A stretch of DNA of 64,000 bases from NCBI RefSeq assembly GCF_049739465.1, contig NZ_JBMHHY010000026.1, forward strand, positions 1-64,000, given 5' to 3'. Origin of the DNA: Embleya sp049739465. GTDB taxonomy: Bacteria; Actinomycetota; Actinomycetes; Streptomycetales; Streptomycetaceae. Shown one piece after another: positions 32,744 to 41,511 of this stretch (its first letter is position 1; every line of letters starts with the position of its first letter). The notes beneath the pieces were generated by a model that was not told the DNA's origin, searched no databases, and saw nothing but the letters and a program-made list of their open reading frames with translations. Position numbers and translations under genes: made by a program.

Positions 32744-34867
32744 GTGTTCCGTACAGGCAAGTCGATCGACCATGCCCGCGGCCGATCGGCCGGGCCCGCG
32801 AGCGGCAACCGCCGCGCCTGGCTGGTACTGCTCGGCTGGCTGATCCTGATCGCCATCGCCGTCCCACTGTCGGCGCAACGCTCGGCTCGGGCCCACGACG
32901 ACGCGACCGTCGAACTCCCGCGCGGCGCCGAGTCCACGAAGGTCGCCGAGCTGACCGACCGCTTCCCCGACGGCAAGCTCGCGGACGGCATCCTGGTCTA
33001 CGCCCGCCCCGGCGGCCTCGGCCCCGCCGACCTGGCCAAGGTCGAGGCCGACCGCGCCGCGCTCGCCGACGTCGCGCGCGGCCCGATCGCCGCCCCCGGC
33101 CGGTCCACCGACGGCGCCGCGGTCACCCTGGTCGTACCGCTCGACAACAAGGCCCGGGACGGCCGTACACCCGCCGACGAGGCCCGCAAGGTCCGCGACC
33201 GGGCCCGCACCGACCTCCCGGACGGGCTGACCGTACGACTGACCGGCCCGGCCGGGAACGCCCTCGACGCCTCGGACGCCCTCGAAAGCACCGGCCACAC
33301 GCTGACCCTGGTGACCGTAATCGTGGTCGCCGTCCTGCTCCTGTTCACCTACCGCAGCCCGGTTCTGTGGCTGCTACCGCTGCTCTGCGTCGGCGTCGCC
33401 CTACTGCTCAGCCGAGCCGTCGGCCACCTCCTGGAACGCTTCGCCCACCTGACCGCCGACGACGGCAACACCATCACCGTCACCGCGCTGCTCTTCGGCG
33501 TCGGCACGGACTATGCGATGCTCCTGCTCGCCCGCTACCGCGAGGAACTGCTGCGGCACGCCGGCCCGTACACCGCGATGCGGGTCGCGCTGCGTCGCGC
33601 GCTGCCGTCGATCGCCGGGTCCGCCGCGACGGTCGCCGTCGCATTGTTGTGCCTGCTCGCCGCCGACATGGGCTTCAACCACACGCTCGGCCCAGCCGGC
33701 GCGATCGCGGTCGGCTGTGGCTTCGTGGTGATCGCCACCCTGTTCCCGGCGCTGCTCGTGGTGCTCGGCCGCTGGGTGTTCTGGCCGGTCGTACCGCGCC
33801 ACGGCGCCGAGCCGCCCGCCCGCCACTCGATCTGGCCGCGCCTCGGTCGCGGGATCGCCGGTCGGCCGCGCCTGGTCTGGGTCGGCGCGAGCCTGGCGCT
33901 CGGCGTACTGGCCCTCGGCGCACTCGGCGTCAAGACCGGCCTGGACGACGCGCACACCGTCGTCGGCAAGCCCGACTCGATCGCCGGCCAACGGCTCCTG
34001 GCCGCCCACTTCCCGGCAGGGCAAAGTCGCCCGGTACGCGTCATCGCCGACGCCGGAGCAGCCGACGCAATCACCACGGCCCTGCAACGCGTCCCCGGCG
34101 TAACCCCGGTGTCCAAGCCCCCGAACCACTCCGCAGACGGCACACTCGTCGAGGTACGCGCGATACTCGACGTCCCCTCCGACAGCGACGCCGCCAACAC
34201 CCGCTTGACCGCGATCAAATCCGCCGTACACGCCGTCCCGGGCGCCCACGCCCTGGTCGGCGGCCCCACCGCAACCGGCGCGGACAAAGACAAGGCCCAA
34301 GCCCACGACCGACGCACGGTCATCCCACTCGTGATCGCCGTCGTATTCCTGACCCTCGTCCTACTCCTCCGCGGCGCCCTCGTCGCCCCGCTGCTCCTGA
34401 CCGCGACCGTCCTGCTCTCCTACCTCGCCGCCCTCGGCCTGAGCCGACAACTCTTCGAACACGTCCTCGACTTCCCGGCCATGGACGTGCAAATCATGCT
34501 GGTCGGCTTCCTGTTCCTGGTCGCCTTGGGCGCCGACTACAACATCTTCCTCATCTCCCGAATCCGCGAGGAATCCGAACACCGCACCCACACCCAGGCG
34601 GTACTCGCCGGCCTGACCGCCACCGGCGGCGTGATCACCAGCGCCGGCGCGGTCCTGGCCGCCACGTTCGCCGCCCTGACCGGAGCCCCCCAGGTCGCCT
34701 TCATCCAAATCGGCGCCCTGGTAGCCATCGGCGTGCTGATCGACACCTTCCTGGTCCGCTCGATCCTGGTGCCGGCCCTGGCCCTCGACACGGGCAACAC
34801 CTTCTGGTGGCCGACCCGCCCCCGAGTCCCGACCACGACCCGCACGAAGATCCCGGTGTCCGGCTGA
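32744..34867 (+). CDS. MMPL/RND-family membrane transporter
   Basis: The product has 707 residues from GTG at 32744 (AGGAG upstream). The plan is one N-terminal helix (AWLVLLGWLILIAIAVPL), an extracytoplasmic loop, a bundle of helices with the family-typical GVGTDYAMLLLARYREEL, a second loop (DDAHTVVGKPDSIAGQRLLA), and a second helix bundle with GADYNIFLISRIREE. The duplicated GxDY motifs carry the proton-relay Asp residues. It should export a lipid or drug-like compound using the proton gradient. The adjacent ArsR-like gene suggests inducible efflux. Confidence 0.93.
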   Translation: MFRTGKSIDHARGRSAGPASGNRRAWLVLLGWLILIAIAVPLSAQRSARAHDDATVELPRGAESTKVAELTDRFPDGKLADGILVYARPGGLGPADLAKVEADRAALADVARGPIAAPGRSTDGAAVTLVVPLDNKARDGRTPADEARKVRDRARTDLPDGLTVRLTGPAGNALDASDALESTGHTLTLVTVIVVAVLLLFTYRSPVLWLLPLLCVGVALLLSRAVGHLLERFAHLTADDGNTITVTALLFGVGTDYAMLLLARYREELLRHAGPYTAMRVALRRALPSIAGSAATVAVALLCLLAADMGFNHTLGPAGAIAVGCGFVVIATLFPALLVVLGRWVFWPVVPRHGAEPPARHSIWPRLGRGIAGRPRLVWVGASLALGVLALGALGVKTGLDDAHTVVGKPDSIAGQRLLAAHFPAGQSRPVRVIADAGAADAITTALQRVPGVTPVSKPPNHSADGTLVEVRAILDVPSDSDAANTRLTAIKSAVHAVPGAHALVGGPTATGADKDKAQAHDRRTVIPLVIAVVFLTLVLLLRGALVAPLLLTATVLLSYLAALGLSRQLFEHVLDFPAMDVQIMLVGFLFLVALGADYNIFLISRIREESEHRTHTQAVLAGLTATGGVITSAGAVLAATFAALTGAPQVAFIQIGALVAIGVLIDTFLVRSILVPALALDTGNTFWWPTRPRVPTTTRTKIPVSG

Positions 34868-34948
34868 GCGGGACAAGGATCACGTAGCGTGGGGTCCGCC
34901 GGACACGACGATCAGCGGAGACGTTCCTCGCCGGGAGGCCGAACCGAC

Positions 34949-35761
34949 ATGGCGTTGCCACCAGCCGAAACCGACCCGTCGGACCCCTCCGGCCCCATCC
35001 CGATCCTGGACGTCGCCGGCGACGACTACCGCCGAGCCTTCGAACTCTTCCTCGCCGGCTCCGACGAAAAGGCGGTGACCCACGCCCGACTGACCGCCCT
35101 GGTCGAACAGTTGCCCCGTCGTGCGGTGTTCCTCGACGTCGGGGCCGGGTCCGGGGCGACCACGCGGCACGTGGGCGGCTACTTCGAGCGCACGATCGCC
35201 ATCGAGCCCAGCGCCTACATGCGCCGCGCGCTCCGCCTCGCCTGTCCGGAGGCGGAGGTGCTGAGCGATCCCGTCGAGACGGCGACCCCGGGTGCCCTCG
35301 CCGATTTCGCGCTGTGCTCGCACATGCTCTACTACCTGCCGCAGTCGCGGTGGCTGCCCACGGTGCGACGTCTGCTGGGCTGGGTCCGGCCGGGCGGCGA
35401 ACTCGTCCTGGCACTACAGAATCCGAACAACGAGTGCATGCGCATGGTGCGGCACTTCCACGACGTTCGCTTCGATCTGTCGGCGACGGCGGACGCGCTG
35501 CGGGCGGGCAACGAGGACCTCGTCGAGCACTGCGAGGTCGAGACCCTGCCCGTCCGCTTCCGCGCCGACAACCCGGCCGACACCCTCGCGGTGGCCGAGT
35601 TCATGGTGAACGTCCCGGACCTGGCCGAGCGGACTGCCCGGCCGAGCCGAAAGGACCTCGAACAGTACGTAGTGACCCACTTCGCCGACCCGGACGGCGC
35701 CGGCTTCGCCATCGGGCACGACCACGACATCATGCGTATCCGGCGGTCCGCGCACCCCTGA
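34949..35761 (+). CDS. SAM-dependent methyltransferase
   Basis: The product has 270 residues from ATG at 34949 (GGGAGG upstream). Motif I is AVFLDVGAGSGATTRHVGGY, the acidic loop IAIEPSAYMRR, and a later motif LCSHMLYYLP. It continues the plus-strand direction of the MMPL gene with an 80-base gap, so it may share its transcript. Substrate unknown. Confidence 0.87.
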   Translation: MALPPAETDPSDPSGPIPILDVAGDDYRRAFELFLAGSDEKAVTHARLTALVEQLPRRAVFLDVGAGSGATTRHVGGYFERTIAIEPSAYMRRALRLACPEAEVLSDPVETATPGALADFALCSHMLYYLPQSRWLPTVRRLLGWVRPGGELVLALQNPNNECMRMVRHFHDVRFDLSATADALRAGNEDLVEHCEVETLPVRFRADNPADTLAVAEFMVNVPDLAERTARPSRKDLEQYVVTHFADPDGAGFAIGHDHDIMRIRRSAHP

Positions 35762-35831
35762 GCCGGTGCGGGCGCTTGCGGTCCGGAAAGCCGCCCGCAC
35801 CGGGCGTGGCCACAGCGGGTGGGGCGACCCG

Positions 35832-36830
35832 CTACAGGCTCCCCGCCAACGCCTCCTCGTTCTCCTCCGCAAACCCGAACTGCGTCGAGTGCACCCAGGC
35901 CCGCTTCAAGAACAGATGCACATCCACCTCCCAGGTGAAGCCCATCCCCCCGTGCACCTGAGTCGCGTCCTTCCCATTCCGCGTAGCCGCGTCGTCCCCC
36001 ATCACCTTCGCCGTCAGCACCGCGACCTCCGCGTCCCCCACCGCCGGATCATCCAGCGTCACGGCCGCCGCATACACCGCCGCCCGGGCGATCTCGGTCC
36101 GTACCAACATCTCCGCGCACAGGTGCTTGACCGCCTGGAACCCACCGATCACCCGCCCGAACTGCTCCCGCTCCTTGGCATAATGCGTGGCCAACTCGGT
36201 AAGCCGCCCGGCGATCCCCAGCTGAAGCGCCCCCGTGAGCACCGCTCCGATTCGTCGCCACTGCTCCGCAACGAGAGCATCGGCCACCAACTCACCCACC
36301 GGCAGCTCGTCCACCGCCGTCACCGGCGTAAACGGATCCACGGGATGCGCGACCCGCTCACCCCGCACCTCCGCCGGATCAACCAGCCGAACACCCTCAC
36401 CCGTCAGCACCAACAACCAATCCAGCGCATCCAGATGCTCCACCAGCAACGGCCACGAGTCACCCTCGACCAGCCCGACCACCGCGTCACCCGAAGCCGC
36501 CGCGGCCCCGACCGCCGCCGGCAACGAAGCCGCCAGATGCGTGGCCACCAACGGCCCGGGCAACAACACCCGCCCGGCCTCCTCGTACACCAGCGCCGCC
36601 TCGGCCACCCCGAGCCCGACCCCGCCCGCTTCCTCCGCGACCCGCAGCGCAAAGAAGCCGGTATCGGCCAGCTCTCGCCAAAGCCCCCGATCCACCATGC
36701 CAGGCACCCGCGCCACCCCCGGCGCACCGTCCACCAACACCCGCATCCGCTCCCGGCCGAACCGCCCCTCGCAGAACTCCCTTACGCCGGCCCGCAGATC
36801 GCGCTGATCCTCACTCAACTGAAAATCCAT
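35832..36830 (-). CDS. Acyl-CoA dehydrogenase, small subunit type
   Basis: The product has 332 residues from ATG at 36830 (MDFQLSEDQRDLRAGVREF). C-terminal features are YAKEREQFGRVIGGFQAVKH and HGGMGFTWEVDVHLFLKRAW; the EGT-type motif is absent and the protein is short. It lies downstream of a full-length acyl-CoA dehydrogenase (37026) on the same strand, so I infer a second alpha2-beta2 heteromeric dehydrogenase, like FadE26-FadE27. The ribosome-binding site is weak, and a GTG five codons upstream is also possible. Confidence 0.87.
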   Translation of the reverse strand: MDFQLSEDQRDLRAGVREFCEGRFGRERMRVLVDGAPGVARVPGMVDRGLWRELADTGFFALRVAEEAGGVGLGVAEAALVYEEAGRVLLPGPLVATHLAASLPAAVGAAAASGDAVVGLVEGDSWPLLVEHLDALDWLLVLTGEGVRLVDPAEVRGERVAHPVDPFTPVTAVDELPVGELVADALVAEQWRRIGAVLTGALQLGIAGRLTELATHYAKEREQFGRVIGGFQAVKHLCAEMLVRTEIARAAVYAAAVTLDDPAVGDAEVAVLTAKVMGDDAATRNGKDATQVHGGMGFTWEVDVHLFLKRAWVHSTQFGFAEENEEALAGSL

Positions 36831-36892
36831 GCCCGCCGCCCTCACTCAGCCGAAAACCCATGGCCCGAAGCCCAACATCCGGGAGCCAAAAG

Positions 36893-36952
36893 CCCGGAAG
36901 TCCAACGCCCGGAAGTCCAACGCCCGGAAGTCCAACGCCCGGAAGCTCAACA
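36893..36952. repeat. 15-bp tandem repeat CCCGGAAGTCCAACG
   Basis: Three exact copies and one near copy stand head to tail, with weaker copies on both sides, in the gap between the two acyl-CoA dehydrogenase genes. Confidence 0.9.
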
Positions 36953-37025
36953 CCCGGAGGCCCACCCGAAGCCCAACACCCCGAACCCCCACCGCAGCCC
37001 GAACCCCCAAGCCCCAAGCCCCCCA

Positions 37026-38222
37026 TCACCGCTCCTTCGGCAGCCCGAGAATCCGCTCCCCCACGATGTTGCGCTGAATCTGCGACGTCCCCGCCGCGAT
37101 CGTGTACGACAACGACGAAAGCCGCTCGTCCATCAACGCCCCACTCGGCAAGCCCGCAACGTCGTCCACGGCCAAAGCCGCCCGCCCCAGCAACCGATGC
37201 GCCAGGTCGTACACCTTCTGCTTCGTCTCCGAGAACCGCAGCTTGAACACCGAGCCGCCGACCCCCGGCACCCCGGACCGCTGCGCCTCGGACACGTTCC
37301 ACTTCGTCAACGCCCAAAGCGCCTCGAACTCTGCGGTCAAATGGCCGAGTTCGCGCCGCAACGCAACGTCGTCCCAGGCACTCGCACTTGCCCGAGGCCG
37401 CCGATTCATCTTCTTCGCCAGCGCCGCGAGTTCGCGCAACAACCGCTGGCAGGCCACCACTTCGCTGACGAACGCGGTACCGCGCTCGAACGACAGCGTC
37501 ACCATGGTGACCCGCCAGCCGTCGTTCTCCTCGCCGACCCGGTTCGCCACCGGCACCCGCACATCGTCGAAGAACACCTCGGCGAACTCCGAGGTGCCCA
37601 TCACCGTCTCCAGCGGCCGGATCGTGATCCCCGGCACGTCCATCGGCACGATCAACCAGGTGATCCCCTTGTGCTTGGGGGCGTCCGGGTCGGTACGTAC
37701 CAACATCTCGCAGTAGTCGGCCACTTCGGCGTGCGAGGTCCAGATCTTGGACCCGTTGATCACGTAGTCGTCGCCGTCCCGCACCGCCCGGGTCCGCAAC
37801 GACGCCAGGTCGCTACCCGCACCCGGCTCGGAAAAGCCCTGGCACCACACGTCGTCCCCACGCAGGATGCCCGGCAGATACCGCCGCCGCTGCTCCTGCG
37901 TCCCGGCCGCGTCGATGGTCGGACCCGCGTGCAGCAGACCCACGAAGTTGGCGCCCACGTAGGGCGCACCGGCCCGCTCGGTCTCCTCCAGGAAGATCAG
38001 ATGCTCGGTCGGCGTGGCCCCCTTGCCGCCGGCCTCGATCGACCAGTGCAGGCCCGCGTACCCGGCGTCGAACAGCAGCCGCTGCCACGCCGTGTCATAG
38101 GCACGCCGCCCCGGCCAATCGTTGCGATCGGGCTTGGCGGGCAACAGCGGGATGGCCTGATCGAGCCACGCGCGCAACTCCGCGCGAAAGCCCTCCTCGG
38201 CCTCGGTGTACCGCAGATCCAT
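37026..38222 (-). CDS. Acyl-CoA dehydrogenase, large subunit type
   Basis: The product has 398 residues from ATG at 38222 with GGGAG upstream. It shows GFSEPGAGSDLASLRTR, SKIWTSHAEVADYCEMLVRT and the C-terminal YTIAAGTSQIQRNIVGERIL. The residue before G-T-S is Ala rather than catalytic Glu, as in FadE26/FadE34-like steroid dehydrogenases. It is separated from its small-subunit partner by a repeat-filled 195-base gap. Confidence 0.9.
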   Translation of the reverse strand: MDLRYTEAEEGFRAELRAWLDQAIPLLPAKPDRNDWPGRRAYDTAWQRLLFDAGYAGLHWSIEAGGKGATPTEHLIFLEETERAGAPYVGANFVGLLHAGPTIDAAGTQEQRRRYLPGILRGDDVWCQGFSEPGAGSDLASLRTRAVRDGDDYVINGSKIWTSHAEVADYCEMLVRTDPDAPKHKGITWLIVPMDVPGITIRPLETVMGTSEFAEVFFDDVRVPVANRVGEENDGWRVTMVTLSFERGTAFVSEVVACQRLLRELAALAKKMNRRPRASASAWDDVALRRELGHLTAEFEALWALTKWNVSEAQRSGVPGVGGSVFKLRFSETKQKVYDLAHRLLGRAALAVDDVAGLPSGALMDERLSSLSYTIAAGTSQIQRNIVGERILGLPKER

Positions 38223-38316
38223 GGTTCTCGACTCCCTGTCGAAGGGCCAAAGCCGGAAACGAACCAACCGGCGAACAGACAAACCAACCGGCCGAAAAAT
38301 CAACCACCCGTCCGGC

Positions 38317-39231
38317 TCAACCCCCGGCCCCGTACACCGGGGTCGGCGCAGGAGCCTGATCGAGCAACTTCGCCACCACCGGCCCCAACTCACTCGGCTC
38401 CCAGCGCCGCCCCGCCGTCGCCTCCGGGCCGTGTTGCCACCCCGTCGCGACCGAGACCTTGTCCCCCTCGACCTCGAACACCCGCCCGGTCACCGCGCGC
38501 GACTCGGCCGAGCCGAGCCAGACCACCAGCGGCGAGACGTTCGCCGGGTCGTAGAAGTCGAAGCCGCCGTCCTCGGGCTTCTTCACCAGGTCGGGCATCG
38601 CCTCCTCGGTCATCCGCGTACGCGCGGCCGGCGCGATCGCATTGGCCGTGACCCCGTAGCGGCCCATCTCCACCGCCGCGATCTGGGTCAGACACGTGAT
38701 GCCGGCCTTGGCCGCGGCATAGTTCCCCTGCCCGACCGAGCCCATCAGCCCCGCGCCCGACGTGGTGTTGATCAGCCGCGCGTCGACCGTGTGGCCCGCC
38801 TTGGCCTGCGCGCGCCAGTACGCGCCCGCGTGCCGCATCACCGCGAAGTGCCCCTTCAGATGCACTCGCACGACGGCGTCGAACTCGTCCTCACCCAACG
38901 AGACCAGCATCCGGTCGCGCAGGAAGCCCGCGTTGTTCACCACCACGTCCAACCGGCCGAACGCCTCAACGGCCGTCCGTACCAGGCGCTCCGCGCCCGC
39001 CCAGTCCGCGACGTCGTCCGCGTTGAGCACCGCCCGGCCGCCGAGCGCCTCGATGTCGGCCACCACCTGCTGGGCCGGGCCGAGCGAGCGCCCGTCGCCC
39101 TGGCGCGAGGCGCCGATGTCGTTGACCACCACGTATGCGCCCTCCCGGGCGAATGCCAGCGCGTGTTCACGCCCGATACCGCCGCCGGCACCGGTGACGA
39201 CGACCACGCGCCCCTCGCAGATCCCACTCAT
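38317..39231 (-). CDS. SDR-family MFE-type hydroxyacyl-CoA dehydrogenase
   Basis: The product has 304 residues from ATG at 39231. The cofactor motif is VTGAGGGIGREHALAFAREG, then VVVNDIGAS. The catalytic set is in NTTSGAGLMGSVGQGNYAAAKAG. It resembles the SDR domain of 17-beta-HSD4/multifunctional enzyme 2 and the 7928 gene of this window. It likely oxidises the 3-hydroxyacyl-CoA made after the neighbouring dehydrogenases and a hydratase. Confidence 0.9.
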   Translation of the reverse strand: MSGICEGRVVVVTGAGGGIGREHALAFAREGAYVVVNDIGASRQGDGRSLGPAQQVVADIEALGGRAVLNADDVADWAGAERLVRTAVEAFGRLDVVVNNAGFLRDRMLVSLGEDEFDAVVRVHLKGHFAVMRHAGAYWRAQAKAGHTVDARLINTTSGAGLMGSVGQGNYAAAKAGITCLTQIAAVEMGRYGVTANAIAPAARTRMTEEAMPDLVKKPEDGGFDFYDPANVSPLVVWLGSAESRAVTGRVFEVEGDKVSVATGWQHGPEATAGRRWEPSELGPVVAKLLDQAPAPTPVYGAGG

Positions 39232-39458
39232 TCCAGGCCCCTCCGGTGTGCTGCCGACGAGTCGAAATACCTTGGAAGCGGCCCGCCGAGATGTCGACGA
39301 GCCGCTCCGTGCCACCGCACCGCGCAAACCACCACCGTGGCCCCGCGCCGCGTCCGTACCGATCGGGAGCCGGCTCCGAGAGCGGAGCGCCATGCCCGCA
39401 ATCGCCAAACGATCAGCCACCCGGCGTGCATGCAGGCTTCAGTGCCGGCGCGGTGTGC

Positions 39459-40715
39459 TCACGCACCGACCCGATCCCGATCGAAATCCACATCGAGCAT
39501 CCGAATCGCATTCCCCCGGATGATCTTGTAGACCGTCTCCGCACTCAGCCCCGCGAGATGCTCCTCGGCAATCTTCTTCGTATCCGGCCACGTCGAATCC
39601 ACGTGCGGATAATCCGTCTCGAACGTCACGTTGTCCTCGCCGATCACGTCCAGCGAGTTCACCCCGTGCCGATCCCGGAAGAAACACGCGAACATGTTCC
39701 GCCGGAAGTAGTACGACGGTGCCTCGGGCAACACCTCACCCGTGACCGCCCACGCGCGGTGCTCCAGCCAGACGTCGTCCATTCGCTCCAGGGCGTACGG
39801 AATCCAGCCCATCTGCCCCTCGGAGTAGGCCAGTTTGATCTTCGGGAACCGAGCCGGAATCCCCGCGAAGATGAAGTCGGCCATCGAGGCCATCGCATTG
39901 TTGAAGCTCAGCGACGCCTGTACCGCCGCCGGCGCATCGGGCGACGCGGCCGGCATCGTCGACGAGGACCCGATGTGCATATTGATCGTCACGCCCAAGT
40001 CGGCGCAGATCTCGAAGAACGGATCCCAATACCCGGTATGAATACTGGGCAGCCCCAGAAACGCCGGAATCTCGGAGAAGCACACGGCGGTGACCCCGCG
40101 CGCACGATTGCGCTCGACCTCCTCGACCGCGAGCCGGACATCCCACAGCGGGATGATGATCAACGGGATGAGCCGCCCACCGGAGTCGCCGCACCACTCC
40201 TCGACCATCCAGTCGTTGTACGCGCGCACGCACGCGAGCGCGACCTCCTTGTCCGCGGCCTCCGAGAAGGTCTGGCCGCAGAAACGCGGGAAGGTCGGGA
40301 AGCACAGCGAGGCCTCGACATGGTTGACGTCCATGTCCTTGAGCCGCTCGGCCGGGTCGTACAGCCCGGGGCGCATCTCGCCGCGGGTGATGCCCTCGAG
40401 CGTCATCTCGTCGCGGCTGAATCCGACGGCGGCGATGTTGCGCTTGTACGGAAAGCGCAGATCCTCGTAGAACCACCAGTCGGCGAGCGGGCCGTCCGGG
40501 TCGGTGGTGATCTTGTAGCTCGCCCCGGTGTACTCCAGCGTGCCGATGCCCGTGGTGACCGGCTTCGGGCCACGCTCGTGGTACTTCTTCGGCAACCAGC
40601 GCTCGAACAGGTGTGCCGGTTCGATGACATGGTCGTCCACGCTGATGATCTTCGGCAGTTCGCCGAAGGAGTTTCCGGACCGCGTGGCAGCCTGTCCGGG
40701 CTGGTTGGTGCTCAT
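39459..40715 (-). CDS. Amidohydrolase 2 family (ACMSD-like) metal-dependent hydrolase
   Basis: The product has 418 residues from ATG at 40715, preceded by GGGAGGGG. Motifs are SVDDHVIEPAHLF (metal-binding position), INMHIGSSSTMPA (second His) and ETDYPHVDSTWPD (Asp). The family includes decarboxylases and hydrolases of aromatic or alicyclic acids. Two CTGAC-type palindromes lie upstream, shared with the divergent isochorismatase-like gene. Substrate unknown. Confidence 0.88.
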   Translation of the reverse strand: MSTNQPGQAATRSGNSFGELPKIISVDDHVIEPAHLFERWLPKKYHERGPKPVTTGIGTLEYTGASYKITTDPDGPLADWWFYEDLRFPYKRNIAAVGFSRDEMTLEGITRGEMRPGLYDPAERLKDMDVNHVEASLCFPTFPRFCGQTFSEAADKEVALACVRAYNDWMVEEWCGDSGGRLIPLIIIPLWDVRLAVEEVERNRARGVTAVCFSEIPAFLGLPSIHTGYWDPFFEICADLGVTINMHIGSSSTMPAASPDAPAAVQASLSFNNAMASMADFIFAGIPARFPKIKLAYSEGQMGWIPYALERMDDVWLEHRAWAVTGEVLPEAPSYYFRRNMFACFFRDRHGVNSLDVIGEDNVTFETDYPHVDSTWPDTKKIAEEHLAGLSAETVYKIIRGNAIRMLDVDFDRDRVGA

Positions 40716-40738
40716 CGGCCCCTCCCGCTCACTGAAAT

Positions 40739-40803
40739 CTGATGGACCGTCAGATTTAGCGTAATCTCTGGGTCGAGGGAACCACAAGCTGACTCAACGT
40801 CAG
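40739..40803. promoter_or_regulatory. Two operator-like palindromes in a divergent promoter
   Basis: CTGATGGACCGTCAG (40739-40753, one mismatch) and CTGACTCAACGTCAG (40789-40803, perfect) lie between the amidohydrolase and isochorismatase-like genes, centres 50 bp apart. The second ends in the ribosome-binding region of the plus-strand gene. Confidence 0.7.
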
Positions 40804-40814
40804 GAGAATCACGG

Positions 40815-41429
40815 ATGGCCCCACGTCTCGAAGAACTGATCGCCCCCGGACACACCGCGCTGATCACCCAGGAATGCCAGAACGGAGTGATCGGCCCGGA
40901 CGCGGTATTCCCCGCACTCGCCGCGCACACCAGGGACCTGATTCCGGCCGTCGACCGCCTCGCCAAGGCCGCCCGTCGGGCCGAACTCCCGGTCGTGCAC
41001 TGCCTCGCCGTCCGCCGTCCGGACGGCCTGGGCGCGAATACCAACGCCCGGATGTTCGGCGCCGCGGCCAAGGCACCGGTCCTCCTGACCCCCGGCTCAC
41101 CCGCCGCCGCGGTGGCCGACGGAATCACCGTCGAGCCCTCCGACCTGGTGCTTTCCCGCTATCACGGGCTCGGTCCGATGGCCGACACCGGACTGGCCGC
41201 CATCCTGCGCAACCTGGGCGTACGCACGATCGTCGGCGTCGGCGTCTCGCTCAACGTCGGGATGCTCAACTTCGCGATGGACGCGGTCAACGCCGGCTTC
41301 CGGTTCGTCATGCCACGAGAGGCGGTGGCCGGATTCCCTCCCGAATACGCCGAAGCGGTCCTCGCGAACACCTTCAACGCCATCGCCACACTCACCACGG
41401 TGGACGACGTACTGACCGCCTGGACCTAA
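40815..41429 (+). CDS. Isochorismatase-like protein without the catalytic Cys
   Basis: The product has 204 residues from ATG at 40815 (AGGAG upstream). The fold pattern is kept: LITQECQNGVIGPDAVFP, then LPVVHCLAVRRPDGLGAN and IVGVGVSLNVGMLNFAMDAV. Active cysteine hydrolases of this family have Asp in the first motif and Cys in the GVxTxxC motif. Here they read Glu (QEC) and Gly (SLNVG). It is probably not a classical hydrolase. It is divergent from the amidohydrolase gene with shared operators. Confidence 0.85.
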   Translation: MAPRLEELIAPGHTALITQECQNGVIGPDAVFPALAAHTRDLIPAVDRLAKAARRAELPVVHCLAVRRPDGLGANTNARMFGAAAKAPVLLTPGSPAAAVADGITVEPSDLVLSRYHGLGPMADTGLAAILRNLGVRTIVGVGVSLNVGMLNFAMDAVNAGFRFVMPREAVAGFPPEYAEAVLANTFNAIATLTTVDDVLTAWT

Positions 41430-41433
41430 ACCC

Positions 41434-41468
41434 TGACGCCCCGTCACCAACGAGGTGATGGGGCGTCA
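41434..41468. terminator. Bidirectional stem-loop terminator
   Basis: TGACGCCCCGTCACC pairs with GGTGATGGGGCGTCA (15 bp, one G-T wobble) around the loop AACGA, right after the isochorismatase-like stop and before the convergent ligase gene. Confidence 0.85.
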
Positions 41469-41496
41469 ACAAGCCTAAACAACAAGCGTATTCCAA

Positions 41497-41511
41497 CTGA
41501 CCAACCGTCAG
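41497..41511. promoter_or_regulatory. Operator-like palindrome CTGACCAACCGTCAG
   Basis: This perfect CTGAC-N5-GTCAG site covers the stop codon of the acyl-CoA ligase gene (41508-41510). No promoter is expected here. Confidence 0.55.

Noticed and set aside
31870..34887. Very long plus-strand open frame (about 1005 codons) over the ArsR and MMPL genes
   Set aside because: It is an off-frame shadow: Arg/Pro/His-rich composition without domains, and the ArsR and MMPL genes in other frames have clear motifs.
36893..36952. Possible CRISPR-like array of 15-bp repeats
   Set aside because: The units are directly adjacent without spacers, so this is a simple tandem repeat.
35766..38651. Long plus-strand frame antisense to the acyl-CoA dehydrogenase pair
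   Set aside because: Its translation is low-complexity Arg/His/Pro, while the minus-strand frames show clear dehydrogenase motifs.
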